64,000 nucleotides of DNA from an uncultured Clostridia bacterium (lineage in GTDB: Bacteria; Bacillota; Clostridia; TANB77; UBA1234). Location: NCBI GenBank assembly GCA_934169745.1, contig CAKPOE010000002.1, forward strand, positions 1 through 64,000, read 5' to 3'. The notes under the pieces were generated by a model that saw nothing but the letters and a program-made list of their open reading frames with translations, had not been told where the DNA came from and did no database searches. Both the position numbers and the translations under genes were made by a program. Below are positions 35,488 to 42,792 of the stretch, piece after piece (position 1 is the first letter of the stretch; the number at the start of each line of letters is the position of its first letter).

Positions 35488-35772
35488 CTATTCAGCTATG
35501 TAAGGTAACAATGCAATGTGTCTTGCTCTCTTAATTGCTGTTGTCATTTCTCTTTGATGTTTAGCGCAAAGACCTGTTACTCTTCTAGGTAAAATCTTTC
35601 CTTTTTCACTAACAAATTTTCTTAATTTGTCAGCATCTTTATAATCAATAACTAAATTTTTGTCTGCACAAAACATACAAACTTTTTTCTTTATTCTTCT
35701 TTGTCTTGGCATTGAATCATCATCGTTATTGTTATTTCTGTTATATCTTTTATTACCTTTCTTGTCTGCCAT
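35488..35772 (-). CDS. rpsR: 30S ribosomal protein S18 (zinc-binding form)
   Basis: 94 residues. The core RKFVSEKGKILPRRVTGLCA is diagnostic. Cys pair CMFC and a later CAKH make this the zinc-containing (C+) type. An Asn/Asp-rich N-terminal extension of about 25 residues is present. Last gene of rpsF-ssb-rpsR. GGGGGG precedes the ATG. Confidence 0.97.
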   Translation of the reverse strand: MADKKGNKRYNRNNNNDDDSMPRQRRIKKKVCMFCADKNLVIDYKDADKLRKFVSEKGKILPRRVTGLCAKHQREMTTAIKRARHIALLPYIAE

Positions 35773-35801
35773 TTATATTCCCCCCTATCTCTTCTAATCT
35801 T

Positions 35802-36233
35802 TTAGAATGGTAAATCATCATCTGTTACTGGTGTAAAATCACTTGAAGTTGCATTAGCATTAAATGGAGCATCAACTCCACCAAATGGATTTGCACCTGT
35901 AGCCTCGCCCTCTCTTTTGCTATCAGCAAAATAAGTTTCTTCAGCTATAACTTCTGTAACATATACTCTTTTACCGTCTTTGTCGTCATAGTTTCTTGTT
36001 TGAATTCTTCCTATGACTGCGACTTGCATTCCTTTTTTGAAATACTTACTACAAAATTCACCCGTTTTGTCCCATGCAACAACGTTAATAAAGTCTGCTT
36101 GTCTCTCCTCGCCTTGTCTAGTAAATCTTCTGTTTACAGCTAAGGTAAAAGATGCAACAAGCGTATTATTATTAGTTGTATATCGAACATCTGGATCTTT
36201 TGTTAGCCTACCCATAAGGATAACTTTATTCAT
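35802..36233 (-). CDS. ssb: Single-stranded DNA-binding protein
   Basis: 143 residues. OB-fold with MNKVILMGRLTKDPDVRYT at the N-terminus, FINVVAWDKTGEFCSKYFKKG, and the acidic C-terminal tip DDDLPF that recruits repair and replication partners. Located between rpsF (15 bases upstream) and rpsR as usual in Firmicutes. GAGGAGG lies before the ATG. Confidence 0.98.
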   Translation of the reverse strand: MNKVILMGRLTKDPDVRYTTNNNTLVASFTLAVNRRFTRQGEERQADFINVVAWDKTGEFCSKYFKKGMQVAVIGRIQTRNYDDKDGKRVYVTEVIAEETYFADSKREGEATGANPFGGVDAPFNANATSSDFTPVTDDDLPF

Positions 36234-36248
36234 AACTCAAGCCTCCTC

Positions 36249-36533
36249 TTAGTCTTTTTTGATTACAATATGTTTGATAACTTCATCTGTAATATTGTAA
36301 ACTCTTTCTAATTCATCAATGAATTCTGGGTTGCTACTAAAGTTGATTAGTGTATAGTATCCTTCAGCTTGTTTCTTAATAGGATATGCTAATCTTTTCT
36401 TTCCCCATTCTTCTGTTGATTCAACTGTTCCATGTTCGCTAATTAAAGAAGTAAACTTCTCAATAGTAGCTTTTATAGCAGCTTCATCAAGATTAGAATT
36501 GATAATTATAATTGTCTCGTAGTTGTTTTGCAT
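36249..36533 (-). CDS. rpsF: 30S ribosomal protein S6
   Basis: 94 residues. MQNNYETIIIINSNLDE and EWGKKRLAYPIKKQAEGYYTL are diagnostic. Pairs with S18 on the 30S platform. First gene of the operon; AAGGAGGTG precedes the ATG. Confidence 0.98.
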   Translation of the reverse strand: MQNNYETIIIINSNLDEAAIKATIEKFTSLISEHGTVESTEEWGKKRLAYPIKKQAEGYYTLINFSSNPEFIDELERVYNITDEVIKHIVIKKD

Positions 36534-36540
36534 TATTTAC

Positions 36541-36600
36541 ACCTCCTTCTGGTCATATGGCCCTATATCTTGTATAGAGCAAGGCGGCACTAACCGCGCC
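36541..36600 (-). promoter_or_regulatory. rpsF leader, possible S6:S18 autoregulatory element
   Basis: The predicted RNA starts with GGCGCGGTTAGTGCCGCC, a small stem containing a CCG element, followed by a second imperfect stem (TATACAAGATATA, then GGCCATATGACC). Firmicute rpsF leaders often carry a CCG-box bound by S6:S18. The match is by position and the CCG element only. Confidence 0.35.
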
Positions 36601-36604
36601 TATA

Positions 36605-36633
36605 ATAATAGCATATTTATGTAAAAATAGCAA
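36605..36633 (-). promoter_or_regulatory. Promoter of rpsF-ssb-rpsR
   Basis: Minus strand TTGCTA (36633-36628), 17-base spacer, TATTAT (36610-36605); start expected near 36598. Confidence 0.6.
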
Positions 36634-36652
36634 TAGTTTTCAATAATATTAC

Positions 36653-36681
36653 ATAAAAAGCGGGCAACCAAAATGTTGCCC
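36653..36681 (-). terminator. Terminator of the 414-residue prepilin-like gene
   Basis: Minus strand GGGCAAC pairs with GTTGCCC around a 6-base loop, then GCTTTTTATG. It lies 13 bases past the stop codon. Confidence 0.85.
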
Positions 36682-36693
36682 ACCTCTAAATTC

Positions 36694-37938
36694 TTAGTTT
36701 AAAGGAATATTAAAATTCTTGCACACACTTGTTAGTGTCAATTTGTCACTTTTTATTACTGTACCATTATCTGCATAATCTTCAACATATAGTACATATT
36801 CTCCATTCAAATTCAAATTTCCATCTGCATCCAATATATGTGCATATTTAGTGTTTAGCTCTGTACTTTCTAAGTTTATTTCATTTATGTCATTTTCATA
36901 TTTTTCTCTTCCATTCTCTTTTTCTTCATCACTTAGCCTTTCATATGCTTCAATAATACTTTTCTTTCTGTTTTCTATGTCTGCTTTTTGAGTCTTGAAT
37001 TCTTGAATATCTTTCTTTAATTGTGATAAAGAATCGCCTTTTCCATGTAAAACATAAAAATCAAGTTCAGTTTTTCCTTCATCTCTGCCACCCACTCTAA
37101 ACTCTTCAACGTTTTCTTCGTACTTTGCGATTGTCTTATACATCACATCTCTTATTCCTGTTTCGTCATCTCTAACGGTCAAATTTCCAGCCTCATCTAG
37201 TTTATAAGTAGGATAAATATCATCAATATTTTTTACAACAACATTTTTTAAAGTTTCGCTTCCATTTACGTCTTTGATATAAAAACTATACACACCATTT
37301 GTATTTACTGTTACACCAGTGCCATACTCAAATTCTGTTCCTCCACCATTTTTGAAAAAATCAATTCCTTTTGGTCCTATGTTCCACTTAAATGTCCAGC
37401 CATTTAACGTTTCTGCAATATTCGGAATTGTAATCTTTATTCCAACTCTTCTTGTCCAAGTCGTTGGTGTTAAAGAAACTGAAATATCTTGATCTTGAAT
37501 TTGGTACCTTCCCCTTATTCCCATAAGAGCATCTGTAACTGTATAATAAACTTCTCCCTTGTATCTAACACCTTCTAAAACATACACTCTAAGACTACTT
37601 GCATTAATTATGTACGTTTTGTCTTTTTCATGAAGATTAGTTATATTTAATTTGCTCATATCCAGCAAATAGTACACTTCTCCGTCATTCTCATCTAATT
37701 GTGTTTTTAAGGCTTCACTTGTAATTTGAACAACCGTATTTCCTGGTATAACTCCAGTATTAGCATAATATTGCTTTGCAGCTTCTTCTATATCATTCAA
37801 ATCATAGATAAAATTATTAATTTCTCTTTCTTCCATTGAAATATTAACAGTTGAAATTACACCGCTCGTGATTATTAAAATAACAGTAACCGCTATAATT
37901 AAAACAAGTAGCGAGTACCCTTTTTGATTTTTCTTCAT
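36694..37938 (-). CDS. Large prepilin-like protein
   Basis: 414 residues from the ATG at 37938 (AGGTG about 6 bases upstream; a GTG 9 bases earlier overlaps that site). Leader ending in KNQKG, then YSLLVLIIAVTVILIITSGV: a prepilin-like helix with Val at mature position 5. A pilin-like amphipathic region (NNFIYDLNDIEEAAKQYY) and the shared strand YIINASSLRVYVLEGVRYKG follow. The middle holds an Ig-like domain (TTWTRRVGIKITIPNIAE) and after about residue 300 a charged coiled coil (LSQLKKDIQEFKTQKADIENR). The end returns to an Ig-like strand (YVLYVEDYADNGTV). Single-gene unit with a terminator. Confidence 0.78.
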   Translation of the reverse strand: MKKNQKGYSLLVLIIAVTVILIITSGVISTVNISMEEREINNFIYDLNDIEEAAKQYYANTGVIPGNTVVQITSEALKTQLDENDGEVYYLLDMSKLNITNLHEKDKTYIINASSLRVYVLEGVRYKGEVYYTVTDALMGIRGRYQIQDQDISVSLTPTTWTRRVGIKITIPNIAETLNGWTFKWNIGPKGIDFFKNGGGTEFEYGTGVTVNTNGVYSFYIKDVNGSETLKNVVVKNIDDIYPTYKLDEAGNLTVRDDETGIRDVMYKTIAKYEENVEEFRVGGRDEGKTELDFYVLHGKGDSLSQLKKDIQEFKTQKADIENRKKSIIEAYERLSDEEKENGREKYENDINEINLESTELNTKYAHILDADGNLNLNGEYVLYVEDYADNGTVIKSDKLTLTSVCKNFNIPLN

Positions 37939-38007
37939 TAGTTTCACCTCATATTAATTATACAAGTTTAAAATATATTTAGCAATATATAAATCCGTAC
38001 TTTTTAT

Positions 38008-38593
38008 TCATATTCCTATTAGCTCATTTATTGTTTCTTGTATTCTATCTTTTTTTGATTCTTCCTTTATGATGATGTACATATACACTGCGAGCAAAAT
38101 TAGCGAGGGGTTTTTAAAATACACTAATAGTGCTATTCCCCCAAGAGTAACAAAAATCATCAAGCCTTTTGCAATGCCAGTGCTAATTTTCAAACTCTTT
38201 TTGTATCCAACCATTAAAAATAGTATTCCTCTTAAAATTCTTCCGCCATCTAATGGATATACGGGAATCAAATTAAGAAAAGTAATCATATAGTTTATTT
38301 CTTTAGTTAATTCACTTTTTGAAAACATTGCTATAATAACGCTAAATAGCGGCCCGTGAAGCCGCTATTAATATCTCTTTAATCTTGCTTTCTATATAGC
38401 TATATTTTGCACATACACCAATTGGCATAAGCAAAATTTCTTCTATATGTATTTTTAATACTGTAGCCACTAATATGTGTGCAATTTCATGTAATAAAGC
38501 AAATGTGTAAAAGTTCACAAAAACATTTAGTTTGTGTACTGCATAAAAATAGACTGCCAAAACAATTAAATAGAAATTTAATTTTATACACAT
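38008..38593 (-). pseudogene. spoIVFB: SpoIVFB-like intramembrane metalloprotease, single frameshift
   Basis: Frame 1 (38593-38342) carries the zinc motif HEIAH (FALLHEIAHILVATVLKI). Frame 2, up to 38008, carries the third metal ligand in NLIPVYPLDGGRILRG and the last membrane helices. At about 38362 TCACGGGCCG has one base too many; removing it gives AASGPLFSVIIAMFS, a normal M50-family segment, and a protein of about 195 residues. SpoIVFB cleaves pro-SigK in the mother cell during sporulation. It begins 7 bases after the M23 gene, matching the spoIVFA-spoIVFB order. If the frameshift is real the protease would be inactive. Confidence 0.85.
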
Positions 38594-38600
38594 ATTGCCT

Positions 38601-39476
38601 CTATTCTTCTAAATTCAAAATATCTGCTGGATTCACAAGTCTACCGTCTACTCGTATTTCAAAATGTAAATGAGGTCCTGTTGCCCACCCTGTACTTCCA
38701 ACTTCAGCTATAACATCACCCTTTTTTACTTTTTGATTTAATTTCACTTTAAGTTTAGAACAATGTGCATATAAAGTTACTACATCATCAGTTTTTATCA
38801 TAACATATTTTCCATATGCTTCATCAGTTGTGGCTTTTATTACCGTTCCATCCAAAGCAGCATATATGCTAGTTCCCTTATCGGCTGCCAAATCTGTACC
38901 CGAATGATATGGAGTAACAATTGGATTTTCGCTTTGTCTAACGCCAAAGCAAGAAGTTATAATTGCTTTAAATGGTAATGGATATTTTAATTTATAATTT
39001 TCCTTCACATATACTGCATCATCCGACATTTGATTTATACCTTCTACAGCCGTCTCATACACTGGTTCTGTTGAAACATCAGTGGATATTGACATTATTG
39101 GTTCTAGATTTTCGTTCACAACTGTTGGCGGAACTTCATCGATTTTCGTATTGTCTGTCTCATTATTTCCATTTTCCAAAGTCTTGGCTTCTTCCTTAAA
39201 AACGTTTTTGCAAAAATTTATTACACCATTTTTCCCGTCTTCATAAATTGTTTCAATAGGAATATTCTTTTTAGATTCATGTTCTATAAAATCCAAAACT
39301 ACTTGTACTTTAAAAATCTTACAAGTATATAGCGCAATCACAACTACAATAGCACCAATAGACTGTATACAAAGCTTCCTTAATATTTTATAAGAAAACT
39401 TTTTGTCTTCACATTCATCATCTTCTATTCTATCAACATTTCTTCTATAACTACTTCTATCCACCAAATATTCCAT
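38601..39476 (-). CDS. spoIVFA: M23 (LytM) peptidase-domain membrane protein, SpoIVFA-like
   Basis: 291 residues from the ATG at 39476 (GGAGGCG 8 bases upstream). A cytoplasmic basic region, one membrane helix at about 38-56, an acidic linker, and a C-terminal LytM domain with all metal-site residues visible: HSGTD, YAHCS and HLHFE. Adjacency to a spoIVFB-like gene supports SpoIVFA, which anchors and inhibits SpoIVFB; intact LytM residues also allow an endopeptidase role, for example like SpoIIQ. A SigE-like promoter lies upstream. Confidence 0.8.
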   Translation of the reverse strand: MEYLVDRSSYRRNVDRIEDDECEDKKFSYKILRKLCIQSIGAIVVVIALYTCKIFKVQVVLDFIEHESKKNIPIETIYEDGKNGVINFCKNVFKEEAKTLENGNNETDNTKIDEVPPTVVNENLEPIMSISTDVSTEPVYETAVEGINQMSDDAVYVKENYKLKYPLPFKAIITSCFGVRQSENPIVTPYHSGTDLAADKGTSIYAALDGTVIKATTDEAYGKYVMIKTDDVVTLYAHCSKLKVKLNQKVKKGDVIAEVGSTGWATGPHLHFEIRVDGRLVNPADILNLEE

Positions 39477-39495
39477 TTTTATCGCCTCCATCTAA

Positions 39496-39524
39496 TACCT
39501 ATGTACAGGCATTAGATTTTATGC
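39496..39524 (-). promoter_or_regulatory. Possible SigE (mother-cell) promoter of spoIVFAB
   Basis: Minus strand GCATAAA (39524-39518), 14-base spacer, CATAGGTA (39503-39496). It keeps the ATA of the SigE -35 and the CATA of its -10, with right spacing, 20 bases before the M23 start. Confidence 0.4.
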
Positions 39525-39535
39525 AACAAATCTTT

Positions 39536-39850
39536 TTAAATTATATTTGCAATTATAATACACACTATCGCTACACAACCAGCAATTAGTAAAGCGTTCC
39601 ATTTCAACTTCTTTAATTTGTTTCTATTTTCCATATCTTTTTTCTTTTGAATCTCTTTTTCTGATTGAAATTTTGCCGAGTATTCTTTTATCATTTCATT
39701 TATCTCTGCCATTATTATTTCTTTCCTTTTTTTCTCATATTTATCATCCAACTTATTTTCACTCATTTTCAATATAAAAAAAGCCTCTTCTATCAAATTA
39801 GACGGTAATTCTTTAACACAAATAACATTTTTGCTTAAATTAGAAATCAT
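39536..39850 (-). CDS. Small protein with C-terminal membrane anchor
   Basis: 104 residues from the ATG at 39850 (TAGGAGG 6 bases upstream). N-terminal helical part (NVICVKELPSNLIEEAFFIL), a charged coiled-coil stretch (KKRKEIIMAEINEMIKEYSAK, KKKDMENRNKLKKLKW) and a final hydrophobic segment about 84-104. The layout suggests a tail-anchored cytoplasmic protein. No family is recognised. Confidence 0.65.
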   Translation of the reverse strand: MISNLSKNVICVKELPSNLIEEAFFILKMSENKLDDKYEKKRKEIIMAEINEMIKEYSAKFQSEKEIQKKKDMENRNKLKKLKWNALLIAGCVAIVCIIIANII

Positions 39851-39902
39851 AAAAAACCTCCTATCTTTGTAGTAATTTTCTCCAAAAATAGAAGGTTCTA
39901 TA

Positions 39903-40466
39903 CTATTTATTTGCAATGAATATCTTATAATCTGTAACTCCAAAATTATTTTTTATCATGTTCAATACAGCTTTATTATTTAAGCTTGATATTGTAAATT
40001 TTGTTTTTTCATTTTTAGTAATAACCACTAGTTTAGTTGTGAATGCATGACTTTTCATAAACTTTTTGTTGTAACTATATATGTAGATTCCTGTTATCTC
40101 ATCAAGTGAAATCTCTTTCGTTTTTGAAAAAGCCTTTGACAATATCAATGCATTTTCATCCACTTTTACTCTTCGAGAAATATCAATCCAGTATAAAACA
40201 AAAAGCATCACAGAAAAAATTATACTGTACCATAAACTTTGACTAGTAAGTTTCACAAGTGCTCCAAACAGCCCAATTGACACTCCTACAGCTAACGTTA
40301 ATGTTAACACATACGTTGGGTCAGGTGCTATTTCAGGAGTTCGCTGTGTATTTATCATTCTCACATTTTTGTAGTACTCTTTATTTTGCGGCCACGTATA
40401 TAATTTTGCACCCAAGAAATAATTCAACACTATTAAAATTACTACAAGCACTAACACCAGCCACAT
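39903..40466 (-). CDS. Membrane protein with PH-like domain
   Basis: 187 residues. Hydrophobic segments at about 2-20, 52-72 and 78-92, then a cytoplasmic beta-rich region (NALILSKAFSKTKEISLDEITGIYIY; LVVITKNEKTKFTISSLNNK) of the bacterial PH-like type. Function unknown. AGGAGG precedes the ATG; 19 bases after the pyrophosphorylase gene. Confidence 0.65.
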   Translation of the reverse strand: MWLVLVLVVILIVLNYFLGAKLYTWPQNKEYYKNVRMINTQRTPEIAPDPTYVLTLTLAVGVSIGLFGALVKLTSQSLWYSIIFSVMLFVLYWIDISRRVKVDENALILSKAFSKTKEISLDEITGIYIYSYNKKFMKSHAFTTKLVVITKNEKTKFTISSLNNKAVLNMIKNNFGVTDYKIFIANK

Positions 40467-40485
40467 AAGCTATTCCTCCTTTAAA

Positions 40486-41727
40486 CTAATGCTTTGCCAT
40501 ATACTCCTCATACAATTTTCTTGCAGTTTCAGGGCTATCATTACCAGTTGCATTCTTTACAGGTGCAAAACATTCCTCTCTTTTGTATCTCAATATTCCC
40601 ATATTGTCTAATCTATTGAATGCGTCAAATATGAATGCTTCAAACTTGTAAGCATTTGGCTCTGTTGCAATTACAAGTTCGCCATTCTCATTTAAATAAT
40701 TACACTTTTTAAATGCACTATGATATGGAAGTTTTTCTTTTGCCAAATCTTCAATAACATTAATATTAAACAAATTCATCATTATATGAGATTCTCCATA
40801 TAAATAATTTCCATCTTCAGATACCGCATTTGCCATTTCGTTTGTAATTTCAGTATACTCTATTACTGCTGGTTTGCCATTTCTCTTGCAAAATACGCCA
40901 ACTTTTTCAGTCGGAGAATTTTTAACTATGGATACCGAAGCAGCTTTAACTTTAGACTCGCTTGCATACCCAAGAAGTAATGGATCGACCAACTTTGCAA
41001 GAGGATTATCAACAGCACAAGTAAATATCCATTCAACACCCTTTTTCTGCATATCTACAAGTACACCATTTCTTACCATAGCTTCAAAAATACCACCATG
41101 GCCATCAGCAGCTTCTTTTATCAACCCATTCTCGCCTATTATTAGCTTACCGTCCGGTGCAATCATAGGGAACTCGCCTTGTTTAAAGAATATACTTATT
41201 CCATCTCTATATCCAAAATAGTCATTATCCTCAAAGAATTTTGTTGTAGCATCATTATTTTCGCGACTAGTCATAATGTACCAAGGAATTGTAACATCAT
41301 ACTTCTGTTTTGCCAGTTTCAATTTATCGCAAAAAATTTCAAACAAACTTTTATGCGATGCAAGTCCAATATCAAATGTACCTTTTGGGCCATTGTGTCC
41401 AAGTCTCGTTCCTTGTCCTCCAGCCACCATTACAACAGCATACTTACCTTTTTTTATAATTTCTTCGCCAACTTTAATGTAATGTTCTCTAGTCTCATCT
41501 GTCAAACCATCAGCAGCAACAAAAGGCATTGGTTCAATTTTATTGTTTCCAGTTGAAACCTCAGCCTTAGTTTGTTCATACAAGCGATTTATTTCATCAA
41601 AATCAAGTGAAGAAATTTGATTTAGCAACTTTTCCTTATTATTATTATCTAATTTTTCATATTGTAAAAAAATATGCTCTTGTCCATATTTTGCAAGTAA
41701 CTCTTTAGCTTCGCTTTCCGTAAGCAT
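40486..41727 (-). CDS. UDP-sugar pyrophosphorylase (UDPGP family)
   Basis: 413 residues. Member of the eukaryote-like UTP-dependent nucleotidyltransferase family that includes UDP-N-acetylglucosamine and UDP-glucose/galactose pyrophosphorylases. UTP-binding loop VMVAGGQGTRLGHNGPKG near 98-115, GKHGGIF-like DGHGGIFEAM, CAVDNPLAK, and the later FEAFIFDAF motif. It would make UDP-GlcNAc or UDP-hexose from the sugar-1-phosphate and UTP. It is distinct from the usual bacterial GlmU and GalU. AAGGAG precedes the ATG. Confidence 0.88.
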   Translation of the reverse strand: MLTESEAKELLAKYGQEHIFLQYEKLDNNNKEKLLNQISSLDFDEINRLYEQTKAEVSTGNNKIEPMPFVAADGLTDETREHYIKVGEEIIKKGKYAVVMVAGGQGTRLGHNGPKGTFDIGLASHKSLFEIFCDKLKLAKQKYDVTIPWYIMTSRENNDATTKFFEDNDYFGYRDGISIFFKQGEFPMIAPDGKLIIGENGLIKEAADGHGGIFEAMVRNGVLVDMQKKGVEWIFTCAVDNPLAKLVDPLLLGYASESKVKAASVSIVKNSPTEKVGVFCKRNGKPAVIEYTEITNEMANAVSEDGNYLYGESHIMMNLFNINVIEDLAKEKLPYHSAFKKCNYLNENGELVIATEPNAYKFEAFIFDAFNRLDNMGILRYKREECFAPVKNATGNDSPETARKLYEEYMAKH

Positions 41728-42075
41728 TCAATCATCTCCTTATCACATTATGCTTTAATCTTATCGAATTTATTATTCAAAGTCAATAGAATCTACCCAA
41801 AACAAAAATGAAAAAATGAACGAAAAAGAGGCAGCCGGAAAATCGTTCATTTTTGAACGAAAAAGAGGCAGCCGGAAAATTGTTCGTTTTTTGAATTGTA
41901 GAACAATATTTCTTACGGATACAGGCTTTTTATTGCTTTTTATTGCTTTTTGGTACTTTTTATGATATTATGTCAGATATATGGAACTTTTGTGTTTTTT
42001 TTTCGTCAAACAAGTTGATATTAAAGTGTTACTATAAAAGTTTTGTACATATTCTAATGTAGACAGGGGGTATCT
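41728..42075. other. AT-rich intergenic region with tandem repeat
   Basis: A gene-free 348 bases between divergent genes. It holds two 37-base tandem copies at 41817-41890, a TTTATTGCTTTTTATTGC repeat near 41930-41950, and probably the promoters of both flanking operons, though no clean -35/-10 pair with ideal spacing stands out before the ABC operon. Confidence 0.6.
41817..41890 (+). repeat. Two 37-base tandem repeats with inverted ends
   Basis: Copies at 41817-41853 and 41854-41890 differ at only two positions. Each unit begins GAACGA and has its complement TCGTTC or TTGTTC 26 bases on, with a purine-rich core AAAAGAGGCAGCCGGAAAA. Confidence 0.8.
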
Positions 42076-42792
42076 ATGGAAGAACCTATTATTCAAATAA
42101 AAAACGTAACAAAAATATATAAAGTTGGTACAGAACGAATTTTAGCATTGGATAACGTTAGTTTGAATATTCAAAGAGGTGAGTTTTGTTGCTTACTTGG
42201 AACTTCTGGTTCTGGTAAGTCTACTCTACTTAACTTAATGGCTGGAATTGAAAAACTGACAAAAGGTGAAATCATCATCAAAGGCAAAAACATTGAAAAA
42301 ATGGGGGAACATCAATTAGCAAAGTTTAGGCAAAAGTATTTAGGCTTTGTTTTTCAATCTTATAATTTGATTGCTTCTCTCACAGCACTCGAAAACGTTG
42401 CAATGCCACTTATTTTCAAAGAAGTGCCAAACAAGCAACGTATAAAAATGGCTACTGAAATGCTAAAAGCCGTTGGTCTTAGTGATCGTATGAAACACAA
42501 ACCAACCCAGATGAGTGGTGGTCAGCAACAAAGAGTTGGTATTGCGAGAGCTTTCGTTTCAAAACCAGAAATAGTTTTTGCTGACGAACCAACAGGAAAC
42601 CTAGACACTAAAATAACCATGGAGATTATGGACATCATCAAAAAAATCTCTAAGGAAAATAACCAAACAATCGTAATGGTTACTCACGATAAGAGAATTG
42701 CTGAGTATGCAGACAAGGTTGTAAATATTCATGATGGCCATATTGAAAACGTCGAAATTATAGGGGGAAAAGAAAATGAAAAAATTAATTAG
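42076..42792 (+). CDS. ABC transporter ATP-binding protein (LolD/MacB type)
   Basis: 238 residues. Walker A GTSGSGKST, Q-loop FVFQSYNL, signature MSGGQQQRVGIARA, Walker B IVFADEPTGNLD, switch His in VTHD. This is the MacB/LolD/FtsE class that powers mechanotransmission ABC systems with FtsX-type permeases such as the one at 44681. AGGGGG precedes the ATG. Its 3' end overlaps the next gene by 17 bases. Confidence 0.95.
   Translation: MEEPIIQIKNVTKIYKVGTERILALDNVSLNIQRGEFCCLLGTSGSGKSTLLNLMAGIEKLTKGEIIIKGKNIEKMGEHQLAKFRQKYLGFVFQSYNLIASLTALENVAMPLIFKEVPNKQRIKMATEMLKAVGLSDRMKHKPTQMSGGQQQRVGIARAFVSKPEIVFADEPTGNLDTKITMEIMDIIKKISKENNQTIVMVTHDKRIAEYADKVVNIHDGHIENVEIIGGKENEKIN

Noticed and set aside
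41816..41965. 49-codon frame MNEKEAAGK... with hydrophobic end
   Set aside because: No ribosome binding site and its first half is made of the tandem repeat; kept only as part of the repeat finding.
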